Origin: Ceratopteris richardii
Taxonomy: Eukaryota; Streptophyta; Polypodiopsida; Polypodiales; Pteridaceae
NCBI GenBank assembly: GCA_020310875.1
Contig: CM035439.1
Coordinates: forward strand, 135,922,753 to 135,986,752
Length of the DNA: 64,000 nt
Reading direction: 5' to 3'
In this document: piece by piece, positions 21,722 through 33,110 of the stretch
Position numbering within the stretch: position 1 is the stretch's first letter
Layout: the number at the start of each line of letters is the position of its first letter
The notes under the pieces: generated by a model
What the model saw: the letters and a program-made list of their open reading frames with translations, nothing else
The model's database searches: none
What the model was told of the DNA's origin: nothing
Program-made: the position numbers and the translations under genes

Positions 21722-22228
21722 TCGAGGGGGGAATATATGTCTTCTGACCTTAATGCATTTCTGGCTGAACATGGAATAAAACATCAGTGTACAATGTCGT
21801 ATACACCTCAACAGAATGTAGTTGTTGAATGCAAGAATAGGTCACTCATGGAGATGGTGAGGTGTATGGTTAAGAGTCAGGATTTATCACATAGTTTCTA
21901 GCTTAATGCTATCATGTGTGCAGCATATGTAGTTAATAGGTGTCCCACTAAAGCATTGCAACCTATCATTCCATATGAGGCTTGGCATGGTCGAAAGCCA
22001 TCTGATGCTCACGTGCATGTTTTTGGTTGTCTGGCATATGCATTAGTGCCTAAACAACAATGCCAAAAATTGGATGATAAAGTAATGAAATGTATTTTTG
22101 TTGGGTACAGTTTTGAAAGCAAAGGCTATCATCTGTATCATCCACAAACTAAACATATTTTGGTTACCGATGATGTTTTTGTGTAAGATGCTATTCAGCC
22201 ATTACTTTCATGTACTAAGGAGACATCA
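21722..22228 (+). mobile_element. Copia fragment (integrase end and linker)
   Basis: A plus-strand scrap of the Copia-1 family. It runs from a GGGGGAATATATGTCTTCTG segment of the integrase core, through NRCPTKALQPIIPYEAWHGR (near 21935-21995) and FGCLAYALVPKQQ, to the SCTKETS linker. It is broken and isolated between LTR-Y and Gypsy-D. The next 110 bases (22229-22340) show only a C-rich tract (22257-22278) similar to sequence beside LTR-Y copy 2. Confidence 0.8.
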
Positions 22229-22379
22229 ATCTTTTTGTCGATGCAGATTGCTACTGCTAACACCCCCTCCCTCTCACATCTATCATCCTCAACAAAACTT
22301 TGGTGCATGGATCGATTAATGTGATTCCAAAGACCACTTTGAGCAAGGGTGTGCTCGGTGACATGGATGTTGTGTCACA

Positions 22380-23430
22380 TGTGTGTACTGGTCTACTCTA
22401 GATCATTGGATAGGGATGAATTGTCCCTTATGGGTAAAACATAGGAAAGAAAGAGGTGTTCCAATAATTAGATATAAAATAGGGAACCAACAAGCACAAC
22501 CATAGTAACAAAATTAGCTGGCAGCTCACGCCAACGTCATTATGATTGAATCATCATATGAGAAGTAATAGGCTGATAGGATTATAGCATTACATGGGAG
22601 TTCAAATAAAGAACAAAGCAGAGAATGGGTTTGTGATTGTTACCAATTTTTAAAGATAGAGGAGGTTGAAGTCTTGGTAGTCATAAGACCGAAATAAAAA
22701 GAACCAATAGATTGGAAGGAGAAAAAAGGGATCAGACATGAGTTGCAGAGAAGAATTTAGAAGAATCAGGACCAAGGAGTAACTAAGTCGGAGTTTGAGG
22801 AGTAGTTGATTCACCAACAAGGAGATGATAAAAAAACGATCATCAATGACAAAGAGAATGACTGGTTTGAGGTACTCATTAATGCTCCTTTACAATTATC
22901 ATTAGATAAGCTATTAGCTTTGTTTCCAACATTTAAGGAAAGGCTCTTGAAGAAACTTCATGGGCATCAACCACAAGCGGGGAATAATCATATTGTGTCA
23001 TCTAGAGTTAACAATATTGATACAATATTGATCCTACAGATGTAGATATTGCAGTACCTGTTATTAAGGCCCAGTATCAAGACAAAATATTTGAGGAAGT
23101 ATTATTGGATGGTGGTTCAGGTGTAGATATCATATCAGAGAAGATTCACAAAGAGATGAGTGTAGGAGAGTTAGCTTCAGCTCCATTTCAAGTTAAAATG
23201 CTTGATCAAATAAGGGTACAATCCTTAGGGATTTTAAAAAAGCAAGAAATAGAAGTTGCAGGAATGCATTTTGTGGTGATTCAGATGTGAAAATCAGCAT
23301 CTCCTTATGAAATGTTGCTAGGTAGACCCTGGTTCAAGATGGAAAAAGTTAAGCATGATTGGGGCTCAAATGTGGTAGTTTTGAGTAAAGCAAGGAGGAA
23401 GGTAACTATACCAATGCATGGGAGAAGAAA
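22380..23430 (+). pseudogene. Gypsy-D gag end and protease (fossil)
   Basis: The protease region reads LLDGGSGVDIISEKIHKEMS (near 23104-23165), ASAPFQVKMLDQIRVQSLGI, then SPYEMLLGRPWFKMEKVKHD. This matches Gypsy-C LLDGGSGVNILPEHIF word for word in layout. Before it, INAPLQLSLDKLLALFPTFK (22885-22945) matches the Gag-protease linker of Gypsy-C. The region is broken. Confidence 0.8.
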
Positions 23431-23919
23431 CATTTCACTTAAAGTAAATCCTTTTGCTGGCAAATTTATAATTTTAGGCTCAAGAAGTTGAGGACGATGA
23501 AGAAGAATAGTTTTTGAAAGCTAATCCAATAGTGGTTCCAATGTTTGAGGTATATGTTGAGAGTATAATCCAGAATGAGAAAGTACTGGTAGAGGAAACT
23601 CCCGATCTCCCATCGAGAAAGGAAATTAAGGGCAAAGAATTAAGGCAGATGTTTGAAAAGAAAGTAGAAATCTCTACTAAGGAAAGGATGGACCACGGGG
23701 AAAGAGATGTTAAGGATATGGCAGAAAAGATTTGTGACAAGAAGTATGGCATGTCTAATTAGGTCAAAGAGAATGATATTAAGGAACTCAATTTGGGTAC
23801 AAAAACTAAACCAAAGATAGTAAAAGTTAGGTGCAAGTGCAAGGACAATTTTTGGAGCATCTTTTTAGGTTATTTAAAGAATATATTTGTGTCATTGCCT
23901 AGGAATATGCTTAGTTCAA

Positions 23920-24756
23920 GGGTATAGATCCTCCATTACATCAACATTGGATTAGTTTAACAACAGATGTAGTTCTAATGGTGCAACAAGATTCTGAATG
24001 AATCTGAATTTCATGAAACAGGTTAAGGAAGAAATAGATAAATTGCTGGTAGTAGGATTCATCAAACTGGTGAGTCAAGTAACATGGTTGTCACAAGAAA
24101 TTGTGGTATCAGAAAAGAATGGCAAGTTGAGAATATGTGTGATTTACAAGAAACTTAGCACAGCAATGATAACATATCCTTTCCTATGCCTACTTGTGAT
24201 GGAGTACTTTATGCAATAGGTGGTCATGAAATGTATAATTTTCTTGATGGTTTTTTGGGGTACAATCAGACTAGTGTTATTGAGCAGGATTAGCACAAAC
24301 TTATCTTTATCACTAAGTTTGGTGCATATGTTTTCACAGTTATGAGTTTCGAGCTGAAGAATGGACATCCATCCTTGAATTATGTGGCACATAAGGTGCT
24401 TGATTCTTATTTACCAAATTTTATGAGAGTTTTTGTTGAATATTTCTCTATTTTTTACAAGAAGGACCTACATTTGTTGTATTTGAAATTATTTTTTGAA
24501 AGACGTAGGCAATATAGATTGGTGTTGAATCCTCATAAGGGTGATTGCAATCAAGAGTGGCATTTTATTGGGCCACATGATATCTGGTGAAGGGATGACA
24601 ATTGATATAAATAAGGTGGAGGCTATTCTGATAGCAAAGTCAGTAATGTGAAAGAAATCCTGAGCTTCGTAGCTCAAATTAAATGACATGCTAGGTATGT
24701 TTGATATTTAGCCAATATTTCTTTTCCATTAGTGTAATTAACTAAGAAGGATGTTC
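23920..24756 (+). pseudogene. Gypsy-D reverse transcriptase (fossil)
   Basis: The plus strand encodes MNLNFMKQVKEEIDKLLVVG (23998 onward), then KNGKLRICVIYKKLSTAMIT, FLDGFLGYNQ, GHPSLNYVAHKVLDSYL and VFVEYFSIFYK at the place of the catalytic box. This parallels the Gypsy-C RT. It is broken. Confidence 0.8.
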
Positions 24757-25300
24757 CTCTTAAGCCCAAATGGCATCACACCAGATGAAAAGATACCTGA
24801 GCCACTGGAAAAATACATCTTATATTGGTCCTCAAGGGCAATGGCTACTTGGTTATAACCCAAAAATCCATCAAGGAAGCTGAAAACTTCCTTGCCTGAT
24901 ACATGCTCTAATAAGTTCTCAGTGATCAAAAGTAGGTAATTATCTCGTATAGTCATGGCATTAACGTTTTCAAGTTAATGCATACATGCAACTTTCCATT
25001 CTTCTCGGGAATTGTAACAATGCGGGATGCCCATTCTGTATGCTCTATTTTGTAGATAAATCTTGCTTCTTTCAACCGAAGGATTTCTTCTTTTATCTTA
25101 GCTATGTAGTTGTCATTGTATGTGTAAGTCTTTTGTTTAGTTGGCTTGGCCTCTAGCATCATGGGGATCCTATGAGAGTAAATATATGGATCCACTCCTT
25201 TTAAATCCTTGTATTTCCAAGTGAACACATCTCTATATTCTCTCAGCAACTTGATCAACTATTGTTCTTCTTTTTCACTCAAATTGTGTCCTATATATTT
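24757..25300 (-). pseudogene. Gypsy-E reverse transcriptase start (fossil)
   Basis: The minus strand encodes REYRDVFTWKYKDLKGVDPY (25190-25250), KQKTYTYNDNYIAKIKEEIL, RFIYKIEHTEWASRIVTIPE, then FSFLDGFLGYNQVAIALEDQ near 24830-24890. It is the same wording as Gypsy-B and Gypsy-G. An acidic or otherwise unassigned spacer follows to about 26090. Confidence 0.8.
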
Positions 25301-26089
25301 GCACCTCTCCTCTCCTTCTTCAAATTTTTCACAACAATTTTCTTAGTTTGCTCTCTATTAACGTAAGCTTCTCTTGTGAGAGCTTCTCATTTAGGCATTC
25401 TTACCATTATTTTTCTATCCTCTACTTGATACTTCTTGAAATTGTTTGCATTTTGACTACTAATTCTTGATATTGTCCTTGTGTGGGGACTTTCTTCTTT
25501 CTCTCTTCTTTTGCAAGCTCCATTTCTATCCGCTTCGCTAATGTTTCGTCATGCTTTTGACCTTCATGTTCATGGATTCAGCCTTCGACTAAGTATAAGT
25601 ATTCCTTTAAGAAGAGCAAAACGATTCCATGTTTATGGACTCCGAATCCTCATCACGTACTTCTGTTGGTACATCTGTGCTAGGGTCACATTCCTCCATG
25701 ATTGGTTCAAACATAAGAGGTTCCACCATGAATATGGAGATATCATAGCCCTCCTCATCACAATGGGATGTCCATTGTTCCTCATTCACCACTATGTCCA
25801 TCGTGGCTAATATCTCTGCCTAACCATGAGGTCCAAACTCTTCATCTGGGGATATCATGTGCACACAGGCTATGTCTTGTAGTGATCTAGAGTTTTGTAT
25901 GGCACCTAGGTTTCTAGGCACTAAGCTCTTCTCTTCTTTTGCTACAATTTTGCACATCAATAGATGTTGTCTTCATGCATCTATGAGGGGTGTGATCCTA
26001 TGGAATGCATTAATTCCATCTCTTTTGGCATTCTATGGATGGTATTCCATGGTAGTATATCTCCATGGGAATAATCCTTGAGATTGACT

Positions 26090-26515
26090 TCGGTAGTTAC
26101 CCATAAGTGCTACAGGTACAAGGAATCATTTCCCCAATCCTCCACTATTTGCAATTATCTCATGAAAGATCTTCCAAAAATCATCTCGTAGGCATGGTTC
26201 TTTCCAAATTCATAGATGGCAAAGGTGTTCTCAAACTCTACACCATAAGTGGTTAGATGAATTCCATGTAGAAATCCTAAAGTCTTCTCTATGTGTCCAT
26301 TCGCCATTTGCATCTTCATTCTAGTAGGTCATACAGCTGCCTTGCCCCATCCTTTCCATAAGCAAGTGGTGGCAATGACAACTCCAACTCCTGAATCTAA
26401 AATTGTCTTTGTGGTATAGCGTTGGTATGTGATAAGAAGATAGATATTTCCTTCTTCTGCTTCGATCATATATCCTATCTTATCTATGGGTATCTCTAAC
26501 ACCTTTCTTTGCAAT
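26090..26515 (-). pseudogene. Gypsy-E protease (fossil)
   Basis: The minus strand encodes ITYQRYTTKTILDSGVGVVI (near 26380-26440), the retropepsin active-site block. The flap and GR-F blocks follow towards 26130. It matches Gypsy-B and Gypsy-G protease in order and wording. It is broken. Confidence 0.75.
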
Positions 26516-26519
26516 CCTT

Positions 26520-28375
26520 CTTTAGAGCAAGAATTAGAAACATCTCGTAGTTAGTTTGCTACATGATTCCACAACTTAGGTTTGAGTTTTAGTTAATCAT
26601 CTAAAGTGACATGAAACTGCACTTTACTATTCTTGACCACTTCCATGTTCCCAATGAGAAATGAATCATCGTTTCTGATCAAGATAGTGGGAGCTTTCAT
26701 TTGAATAGACTTTGATTCCCATGGGCGTTTGAAATGGGGAAGTTCCTATAAGGAATTGGATTCGAAATCTAATCCTTCACTTGATTGTACATCTTCTTGA
26801 TCCTCCTATATAGAAGGGGTGCCTTGAGGAAATTGATCTAAAGATCATATATCTCCTAAATACAGGGTGGAGCACCCTACTCTAACCTTCATTTCTCATC
26901 TTGAATCTCTCTCAAGACTCCTTGTGAGTACATATTGACTGAGGGAGAAATTCCACACTCTGTAGAATTAAGAAGTTGTGATATTACCAATGAGAACTCT
27001 CATGGTGTTCTTGTTATGGAATGAGCTTCCTTTGGCACTAAATGGTCTGCATTAGATGTCAATCACTCTAATCTCTCTCTTAGTCCCTAGGAGTGCAATT
27101 TTGGGTAGCCTCGAGCATAGCCTACACTAGTTCAACCATTTTCATGCAAAGCTTGGTTCTTTCTATTTCTAGGTCCACTCTTGAGTAGCTTTTTATCTAG
27201 CTCTGCATGATTGGGTCCTTCTCTCAATATAGCTTGATAGGCTTTGAACATCATATCCAAGTCCTCTACAAGGGGTTCTACTTAGACTAATCCTGGCTTT
27301 GGCAAAGAGGGAATGTCTAGTGATTCTTGTGATGTTAATCCTAGGATCTTTTCCTTGGTTTCTATAAAAATTCCTTCAAGTTTGTCTAGCTTCTGATTCC
27401 ATTGTCTCTTAACTCTCCTGAGAAAATTTCCATGATTTAGTTTTCATTCTACTAGGTTGTCCGATTTCATCAGATTATGAGGATTTCTCTTTTTCTACTT
27501 GTTGGGTTTCTTCTAAAGCCTCAATTGTGGTCATTGACAAGGCATGGTGGGTGCTCTCCTAGCACGTGTTTTCGTCTTTGTTGTGCGTGATAAGGTGGTT
27601 GGCTGTGTTGTGTTGGTCTATAGTAAGGCTACTGCTGGTATTGGCCTTAATACCTACTTGGCTATGGGTAAGGTTGTTGGTAATTTTTCCTAACTTCTTG
27701 CTTATTATAGGAACAATATTGCGAGTGTGGTTCATGTATATTCTCTCATCTATGAAGTATTCTGCATTCATGTTCCCTAGGTCTGAACTAGAAAAGGACA
27801 CATGTTGGCTAGGTGATCTGCTCCACAAGTATAACAATCTTTCTAAAAACCATTCTAGGGGTTTGTTTACTGAATACTCCTAACTTTTGAGCCACTTTGT
27901 CTACTAACTCTTTGATGGAGGTAGAGGTTTTGGATTTGAATTTGGTTGAACAATCTGAATCCTTCTAGAGTTTAGATAGCTCCAGCTCATCACCCAAATT
28001 ATCCTCTATATCTATACACATCCTCATGCATTGATTTATGTTTTGGGGTTCCTTAAGATAGAAGTGTGATCGTAGTTTTGCACTCAACAAACCATTTAAG
28101 AGCTCGACACTTGTTTGGCCTGAGTAGGTAGCTCATGGATGGGTGTAACCTAACAGTTTCCTATGGAGTTTGCTTAAACCTATGGATTAATGATGAATTA
28201 TTGTGTTTAATTTTGTGCTTAGAGAATTCTGTAATAAAGGCTATGAGCAATTGATTAATATCCTTGCAATTTTTCCTTAACGCAAGGATTGGAACCATGT
28301 TAGATAGTATTCTTCATGGCTAATCAAAAAGCATTTTATTGAGTGAATTGACCTGAGCTTATTCAGCCCTCAATA
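26520..28375 (-). pseudogene. Gypsy-E gag region (fossil)
   Basis: Nucleotide-level similarity to the Gypsy-B gag region is clear at several points. Examples are CATGGGCGTTTGAAATGGGG (26722), the CTCTGCATGATTGGGTC block (27204), AATTATCCTCTATATCTATA (27998), and CACTCAACAAACCATTTAAG (28081). The protein text is too broken to follow as one frame. Confidence 0.65.
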
Positions 28376-28659
28376 TTTGCTTAAGTACTAGAACTACGTC
28401 CTAACCTAGGCCTGAATTGACTAAGGAGGTTTAATAAATTTCCAAGCTTACGGAAAGCTCTTTTTTTCTAGAGTTGGTATGTCCTCAATTGCTCAAGAAG
28501 TCTCCCAAACATTGCTTCTTGCCTTGATTCTTTATGGTGCATGCATTCGCTTACTTTGGAGGCCCAATAAGCACCCAAAATATTAAAAAAAATATGAAAA
28601 TCTATAAAAAAATTGCAACCCTAATTTCTTCCAAATAAGGGCCCTATCATAATTGTCTC

Positions 28660-28890
28660 AAACCACTGTGATGGCCTAGACCGTCGCAATGGCTTGGACT
28701 ATCATGATGGTCTTGAATCATTGCAATGGTGCTAACTATTGTGTTGGTATGGATGATCATGATACCATGGGAGCATCACTATGGGGCTAACCATCAAGAT
28801 GCCTTGGATGATCATTATGGCATTGGAGCATCATGATGGGGTTGGCCATTGCGATGGTGCTAGTTGTCATGGTGATGCCACCCTATAGCA
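28660..28890. repeat. ATCATGAT-type degenerate minisatellite, copy 1
   Basis: There are repeated variants of GATCATGATGGCATGGGAGC with 20-25-bp spacing, including CTATCATGATGG, GATCATGATACC and GCATCATGATGG. It sits at the same place in the leader as the CGCG-type array of Gypsy-B. Confidence 0.75.
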
Positions 28891-29574
28891 ATGGTCTCCA
28901 AATCTTACACTTCTAACAGTGAACCTAGTACTCAAAGGAGGCTCTCAAGTGCCCTTGGCACTGCTATAGTTGTGCAATAATGATCTATAATTTGATGGCG
29001 TATCATGATAGGCTAAGACGACAGACAAAACAATGAAAAAGTAACAAAATTCTCACCTGCTTAGCTTGTTGAGCTCTTTGATGGTGTGGATTCCTTTATA
29101 GAATCTTATCCATTTAGACAATCTTTCTTGGGACATGGGAATACTTGAATTCATATAGAATGAGTCTGGTTACATTTATAGGTTTGTCAGGTATAAACCT
29201 CTAGAAAGCTTCATCAATTTCTTTGTTAACAAAGAGCTCTGTGTTCCTATTCTCCTAGGTTATCCAGTTATGTGTGATAATCCTTGATAGGACTAATTTA
29301 CCGTGAATGCTTAAGTACTAGAATTGCATCCTTGTTTAGGCTTGAATTGACAAAGGGAGTTTAATGAATTTCCAACCTTAAGGCAAGATCTTTTTTTCCA
29401 CCCTTGGTATGTCCTTGACAACTGAAGAAGTTTCTCACGCATTGCTTCTTGACTTGATTCTTTATGGTGTAGGCATTCATTTACTTTGGAGGCCATGTAA
29501 ACACCCAAAATATTTCAAAATTATGGAAATTTGGCCAAAAAAATTGCAACCTTAATTTCTTCCAACAAGGGTGT

Positions 29575-29820
29575 TATCATGATTGTCTAGGACCACCATG
29601 ATGGCCTAGACGGTTGCAATGGCATAGACTATCATGATGGTCTTGGATCACTATAATGGTGCTAACCATTCTAATGTTATGGACGATCATGATGGCATGG
29701 GAGCATCACAATGGGCCTAACCATCATGATGGTGTGGATGATCATGATGGCATGGGAGTGTCACGATGGGGTTGGCCATCGTGATGGTGCTGGTTGTTTT
29801 GATGATGCCACCCTATTGCA
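29575..29820. repeat. ATCATGAT-type degenerate minisatellite, copy 2
   Basis: This is the second copy of the array in the duplicated leader block. It contains the perfect 12-base palindrome CCATCATGATGG (29733-29744) and variants such as GATCATGATGGC, CCATCGTGATGG and GACCACCATGATGG. Confidence 0.75.
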
Positions 29821-30283
29821 ATGGTGAACCTAGTGCTCCAAGGAGGTGTTGAGGTGCCCTTGTCACTGTTGTAGACATGCACTAAAGATCTGTACTTTGA
29901 CAACCTATCACAATAGCTAAGATGATAGAAAAAATGATGACAAGTTCACTAAATTCTCACCTGTAGAGCTTGTTGAGCTCTATGTTGGTGTGGAATCCTA
30001 TGCAACAACTCAAAAACTTGAAAAATCAAAACTCTGTCTCTCTGTCTCTCATTCAATGACACAAACAAATGAGAGAAATGAGGAGAATGAAGGTGGATAT
30101 GGAGAAAAATCTGAAAAAATTTGATGAAGATGGTGATGCATAGCTATGTAGAGTGGTGGTATGGGAAGTTATTATGAGGTAAAAGGACACTAAAACAAGT
30201 GAAAAAACTTGGAAAAACTTTAACTACTTACCTTCCAATGTCTATCTCCTAACACTCTTATCATCACACATTCGTGCATGAGC

Positions 30284-30304
30284 ATGTCCGTGGCAATGGG
30301 ACCA
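30284..30304 (-). other. Candidate primer binding site of Gypsy-E (degenerate Asp type)
   Basis: The minus strand reads TGGTCCCATTGCCACGGACA, partly matching the tRNA-Asp complement. It lies seven bases inside LTR-X, the same geometry as Gypsy-B. Confidence 0.45.
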
Positions 30305-30311
30305 AGTTTGG

Positions 30312-30871
30312 TGTTGCTCTAGACAAGGATGAATATTGTATCATGGAGCTCCACCTCCTTAATTGTCAGCCTATAGAGATGTAAGGATGATTTGAGGATC
30401 ATGAACGAGTGATCTGCACGAAGGTGATGGTGAGAAGCACGATATTACAACACACACACATACACACACATGGAAGAGGCAATAGGAGAGACAATAGAAG
30501 GAAAGATCATTGCATTCATTACTCAAAGTAAAAAGGATCTCTTAAAATGCTCTCACCTCAAACTAGATAGCCCCAAAAATGAGTTGTCTAGCCCTTTTTA
30601 TAGTTTTTGAGGTGATTTGACTGGCTTTACATTTGATGACTCACCTAGTAAAAAATTATGTCCCAAGCTACTTTTGAAGTCTCAAACAATGTCCAAAAAA
30701 TATGAAATTCGATAGGTACATTCTACCTAAGCTTGTTAGGCTGGAGGATTCCTTCGCTTGCACAAAATGGAGGATGTGTTTTCTAGCTGCCTAAGCATGC
30801 TTTTATTGACTCTTTTTTATTATTGACGTTCTTCAGATGGTGTGATATATTTCTCTACCCTCGTTGAAGGA
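30312..30871 (-). repeat. LTR-X, copy 2 (5' LTR of Gypsy-E)
   Basis: It matches 8403-9030 along its length and begins TGTTGCTCTAGACAAGGATG, next to the primer site. It has a CA-rich tract (30450-30470), like LTR-Y. The small LTR element at 30872-32503 splits it from R1 copy B, which directly follows LTR-X in the uninterrupted copy at 8403. Confidence 0.7.
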
Positions 30872-31116
30872 TGTCACATCATGGGTTATTCACATCATGG
30901 CCTATGGCAGATCATGGTGTATTACCACATGGGAAAGTTTTAAAGGTAGAAGATTGAGTAAGAATATATATGATATTATGATACTACTTGAGTAGTCTCT
31001 CTTACAAGAACTGAAAGGATAGCAGCTCAGGTGCGGTTGGGTGGAAAATAGGACGCTAATCTCTATGTGTAGCGCGAGCTCGTCGATGATAAGAGTAGCA
31101 AAAGGTTTATATGATA
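30872..31116 (+). repeat. 5' LTR of the compact element
   Basis: It begins TGTCACATCATGGG and ends TATATGATA. A TATATATGATATT stretch at about 30970 may be the promoter core. The terminal dinucleotides are TG and TA, not the usual TG and CA, in both LTR copies. Confidence 0.85.
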
Positions 31117-31117
31117 T

Positions 31118-31129
31118 TGGTATCAGAGC
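31118..31129 (+). other. Primer binding site of the compact element
   Basis: TGGTATCAGAGC is the exact initiator tRNA-Met complement. It lies one base inside the 5' LTR, the usual place in chromoviruses and copia elements. Confidence 0.9.
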
Positions 31130-32258
31130 AAGTGGATTAAAATGAGTCTCTTCCAAAGGGAAAGGGAAAGTGGAATAGATTCCACTACTAGAGCTCTTTT
31201 CCTTAGATGAGATTAGAGAGAGAGTTTCACTTTTTCTGGATTAGATTGTCTACATAGAAGTGGCGCTCTTCTATCTAAGACAAGAGGGAGATCAGTTAAT
31301 CATAATGGTTAGATTGAATCTCGTATGGAGACTCTTGAGAGAAGTAGTTATTTTTACTTCCAGTGATGGCCCTTGACTAGATGAGATGATCTAGTTATTG
31401 ACATTAGTGAGACTGGGAGTTGAGTATGACTATTCTCTTTAGGGTTTCTAGGAGATAGGGATATATCTAACCTATTGGGGTACCAAACTCTTAATTGGTG
31501 TTACATAATGAGTATGATGAGTAAACATCAGTTAGGAGGATGGGTACTTAGGGATTATCTGAATCTCAAAGGGATTGGTTTCTGCATTCATATGGCAAAC
31601 TACAGGGAAGAGAAATTTTAGAGTTTGCACTAGTGCCAATAGATGCTCTTCCAATAGAATTTAGTCCAAAGGTTAAGGATGACAAACCACATAATTATTG
31701 GCTCGTGAAATGTAGAGATTACATTTTACTACTAAGAAATTATGAACTAGATGATCGATTTGCATTGTTCACAAGGTAGTTTAGATTAAACTATTACTTG
31801 ATGGTATGAGGGCAATCTATCATTTAGTACTAGATGGGTTTGGAATCACTTGTTACGGGAATTTCTTCTATATCTCATAGGATTCTATGGTTTATTATCT
31901 CCATTATGGTACGGTCAAACATATAAGTTTGGCACTTTACACTTGCTTCTCATACTATTGCTCCAAGGAGGATACATCATATAGACTTAGGTCATTTCAA
32001 TGATGTTGCATGTTACGAGAGTGATAGTTTGGAGGTGCAGTGTACATGGGAGATAGTAGGCACCACTCAGATGGTTTCCCACCTTGTAGATGATCACATA
32101 TGAGCCTTCTTAAGGGGAAGGATATGGGGAAACAACACACAGAGATGACCATGTACATAGAGTACATGGGATTCAGGGGAGTCCGAGTACTTTCTTCTAC
32201 CAATACGGACATTTCATCTACATTTTTGAGGACGAAAATGCTTTCAAGTGGAAGGAAA
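31130..32258 (+). other. Interior of the compact element, no recognisable gene
   Basis: About 1.1 kb without an open frame longer than about 70 codons and without gag, protease, RT, RNase H or integrase motifs. The final 40 bases are a purine-biased tract that serves as the polypurine primer region. Confidence 0.6.
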
Positions 32259-32503
32259 TGTCACATCATGGGTTATTCACATCATGGCCTATGGTAGATC
32301 ATGATGTATTACCACATGGGAAAGTTTTAAGGTAGAAGATTGAGTAAGAATATATATGATATTATGATACTACTTGAGTAGTCTCTCTTACGAGAACTGA
32401 AAGGACAGCAGCTCGGTGTGCGGTTGGGTGGAAAATAGGACGCTAATCTCTATGTGTAGCGCGAGCTCGTCAATGATAAGAGTAGCAAAAGGTTCATATG
32501 ATA
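32259..32503 (+). repeat. 3' LTR of the compact element
   Basis: It has the same length as the 5' LTR (245 bp), is about 96-97% identical to it, and is followed by the AAGGA target-site copy. Confidence 0.85.
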
Positions 32504-32508
32504 AAGGA

Positions 32509-33110
32509 AAGCCACACACATCACACCAATTTCACTTTCTTTCCTTCTTTCTTTTCTTTTCTTTCTCTCAGACTCTTTTCTTGCATGTTTCTTTCTTGAA
32601 TTTCCTTGATTTGGTTGTGTGCAGCTTCAAGCAATATACCACATCCAAGTCATCACAAGCAATGAGCTCCACACACACTTTCAAGAGAAGATGCACTAAA
32701 CATGAATGACTCCCGAGTCGGGAAAGACATGGGGGAGGCTTGCACCACAGCCAATCTCATACGACATACTAGATCTCATGTCCGGTGGCCACCTCCTAAT
32801 CATCATGGTGGAAAGAAGAGTGTCTTTTCATTGTCTACCGCTCAACACTACGGACAAAGGTTGCAACCCTAATAGGTTGGAAATGCATGAAAACTTATTA
32901 TGATAGTACTATTGATTCATACAACCATGCAACATAGTCAAAGAATGTGCTTGGACACAAAAAATGTCTTATTGACCCCTTTCTACTTCCCTCAAACATT
33001 GCATATGTTTGCAAATAATGCAATGTTTGCTTCTTCTAGCTCTGCCTTTTCTACTTCTTTGTAGCATTATAGATCTTTGGAAATGGTGCAATATGCTTCT
33101 TTTGATTGTG
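32509..33110. repeat. Repeat R1, copy B
   Basis: It matches 9036-9617 and 33817-34438 over its whole length. It extends further right than copy A and shares with copy C the ending GATCTTTGGAAATGGTGCAA, then TTTTGATTGTG and a C-rich tract. Together with LTR-X copy 2 it was contiguous before the compact element inserted. Confidence 0.75.

Larger units (their letters stand above)
22341..24756 (+). mobile_element. Gypsy-D, Ty3/gypsy element, partial and broken
   Basis: A plus-strand gypsy of the same lineage as Gypsy-C and Gypsy-F. Parts are the Gag C-terminal Cys-rich block (about 22380-22480), protease (23100-23420), spacer, and RT (23920-24756). It meets minus-strand Gypsy-E in the middle of RT homology. 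It is heavily broken and no LTR is seen on either side. Confidence 0.8.
28376..30283 (-). other. Gypsy-E untranslated leader with duplicated block
   Basis: The leader holds two related blocks, 28381-29096 and 29311-30005. Each begins TTAAGTACTAGAA, passes through CTTTGGAGGCC and an ATGATGG-rich array, and ends near TTGTTGAGCTCT. Spacing between copies is about 900-930 bp, with an unrelated spacer at 29097-29310. No reading frame is supported. Confidence 0.75.
24757..30304 (-). mobile_element. Gypsy-E, Ty3/gypsy element, partial and broken
   Basis: A minus-strand gypsy very close to Gypsy-G and related to Gypsy-B. From right to left it has an LTR-X (30312 onward), a degenerate Asp-type primer site (30284-30304), a 1.9-kb leader with a duplicated block and a palindromic array, gag (about 26800-28370), protease (26100-26515), acidic spacer and the start of RT (24757-25258). 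It is heavily broken. Confidence 0.8.
30872..32503 (+). mobile_element. Compact non-autonomous LTR element (TRIM/SMART-like size class), looks structurally whole
   Basis: Two 245-bp LTRs (30872-31116, 32259-32503) flank a 1142-bp interior. The target-site copies are AAGGA at 30867-30871 and 32504-32508. Removing the element restores the LTR-X/R1 junction seen at 9020-9040, which confirms a real insertion. The interior has an initiator-Met primer site and a purine-rich tract but no recognisable gag or pol. The text before the 3' LTR (TTTTTGAGGACGAAAATGCT, AAGTGGAAGGAAA) resembles the pol end of Del/Tekay chromoviruses, suggesting descent from such an element. The LTRs differ at about 7 bases plus 2 length differences, so it is fairly young. 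Confidence 0.85.

Noticed and set aside
31130-32258. A hidden gene in the compact LTR element interior
   Set aside because: No frame longer than about 70 codons and no retroelement or host domain was found. Only the final tract resembles a pol end.
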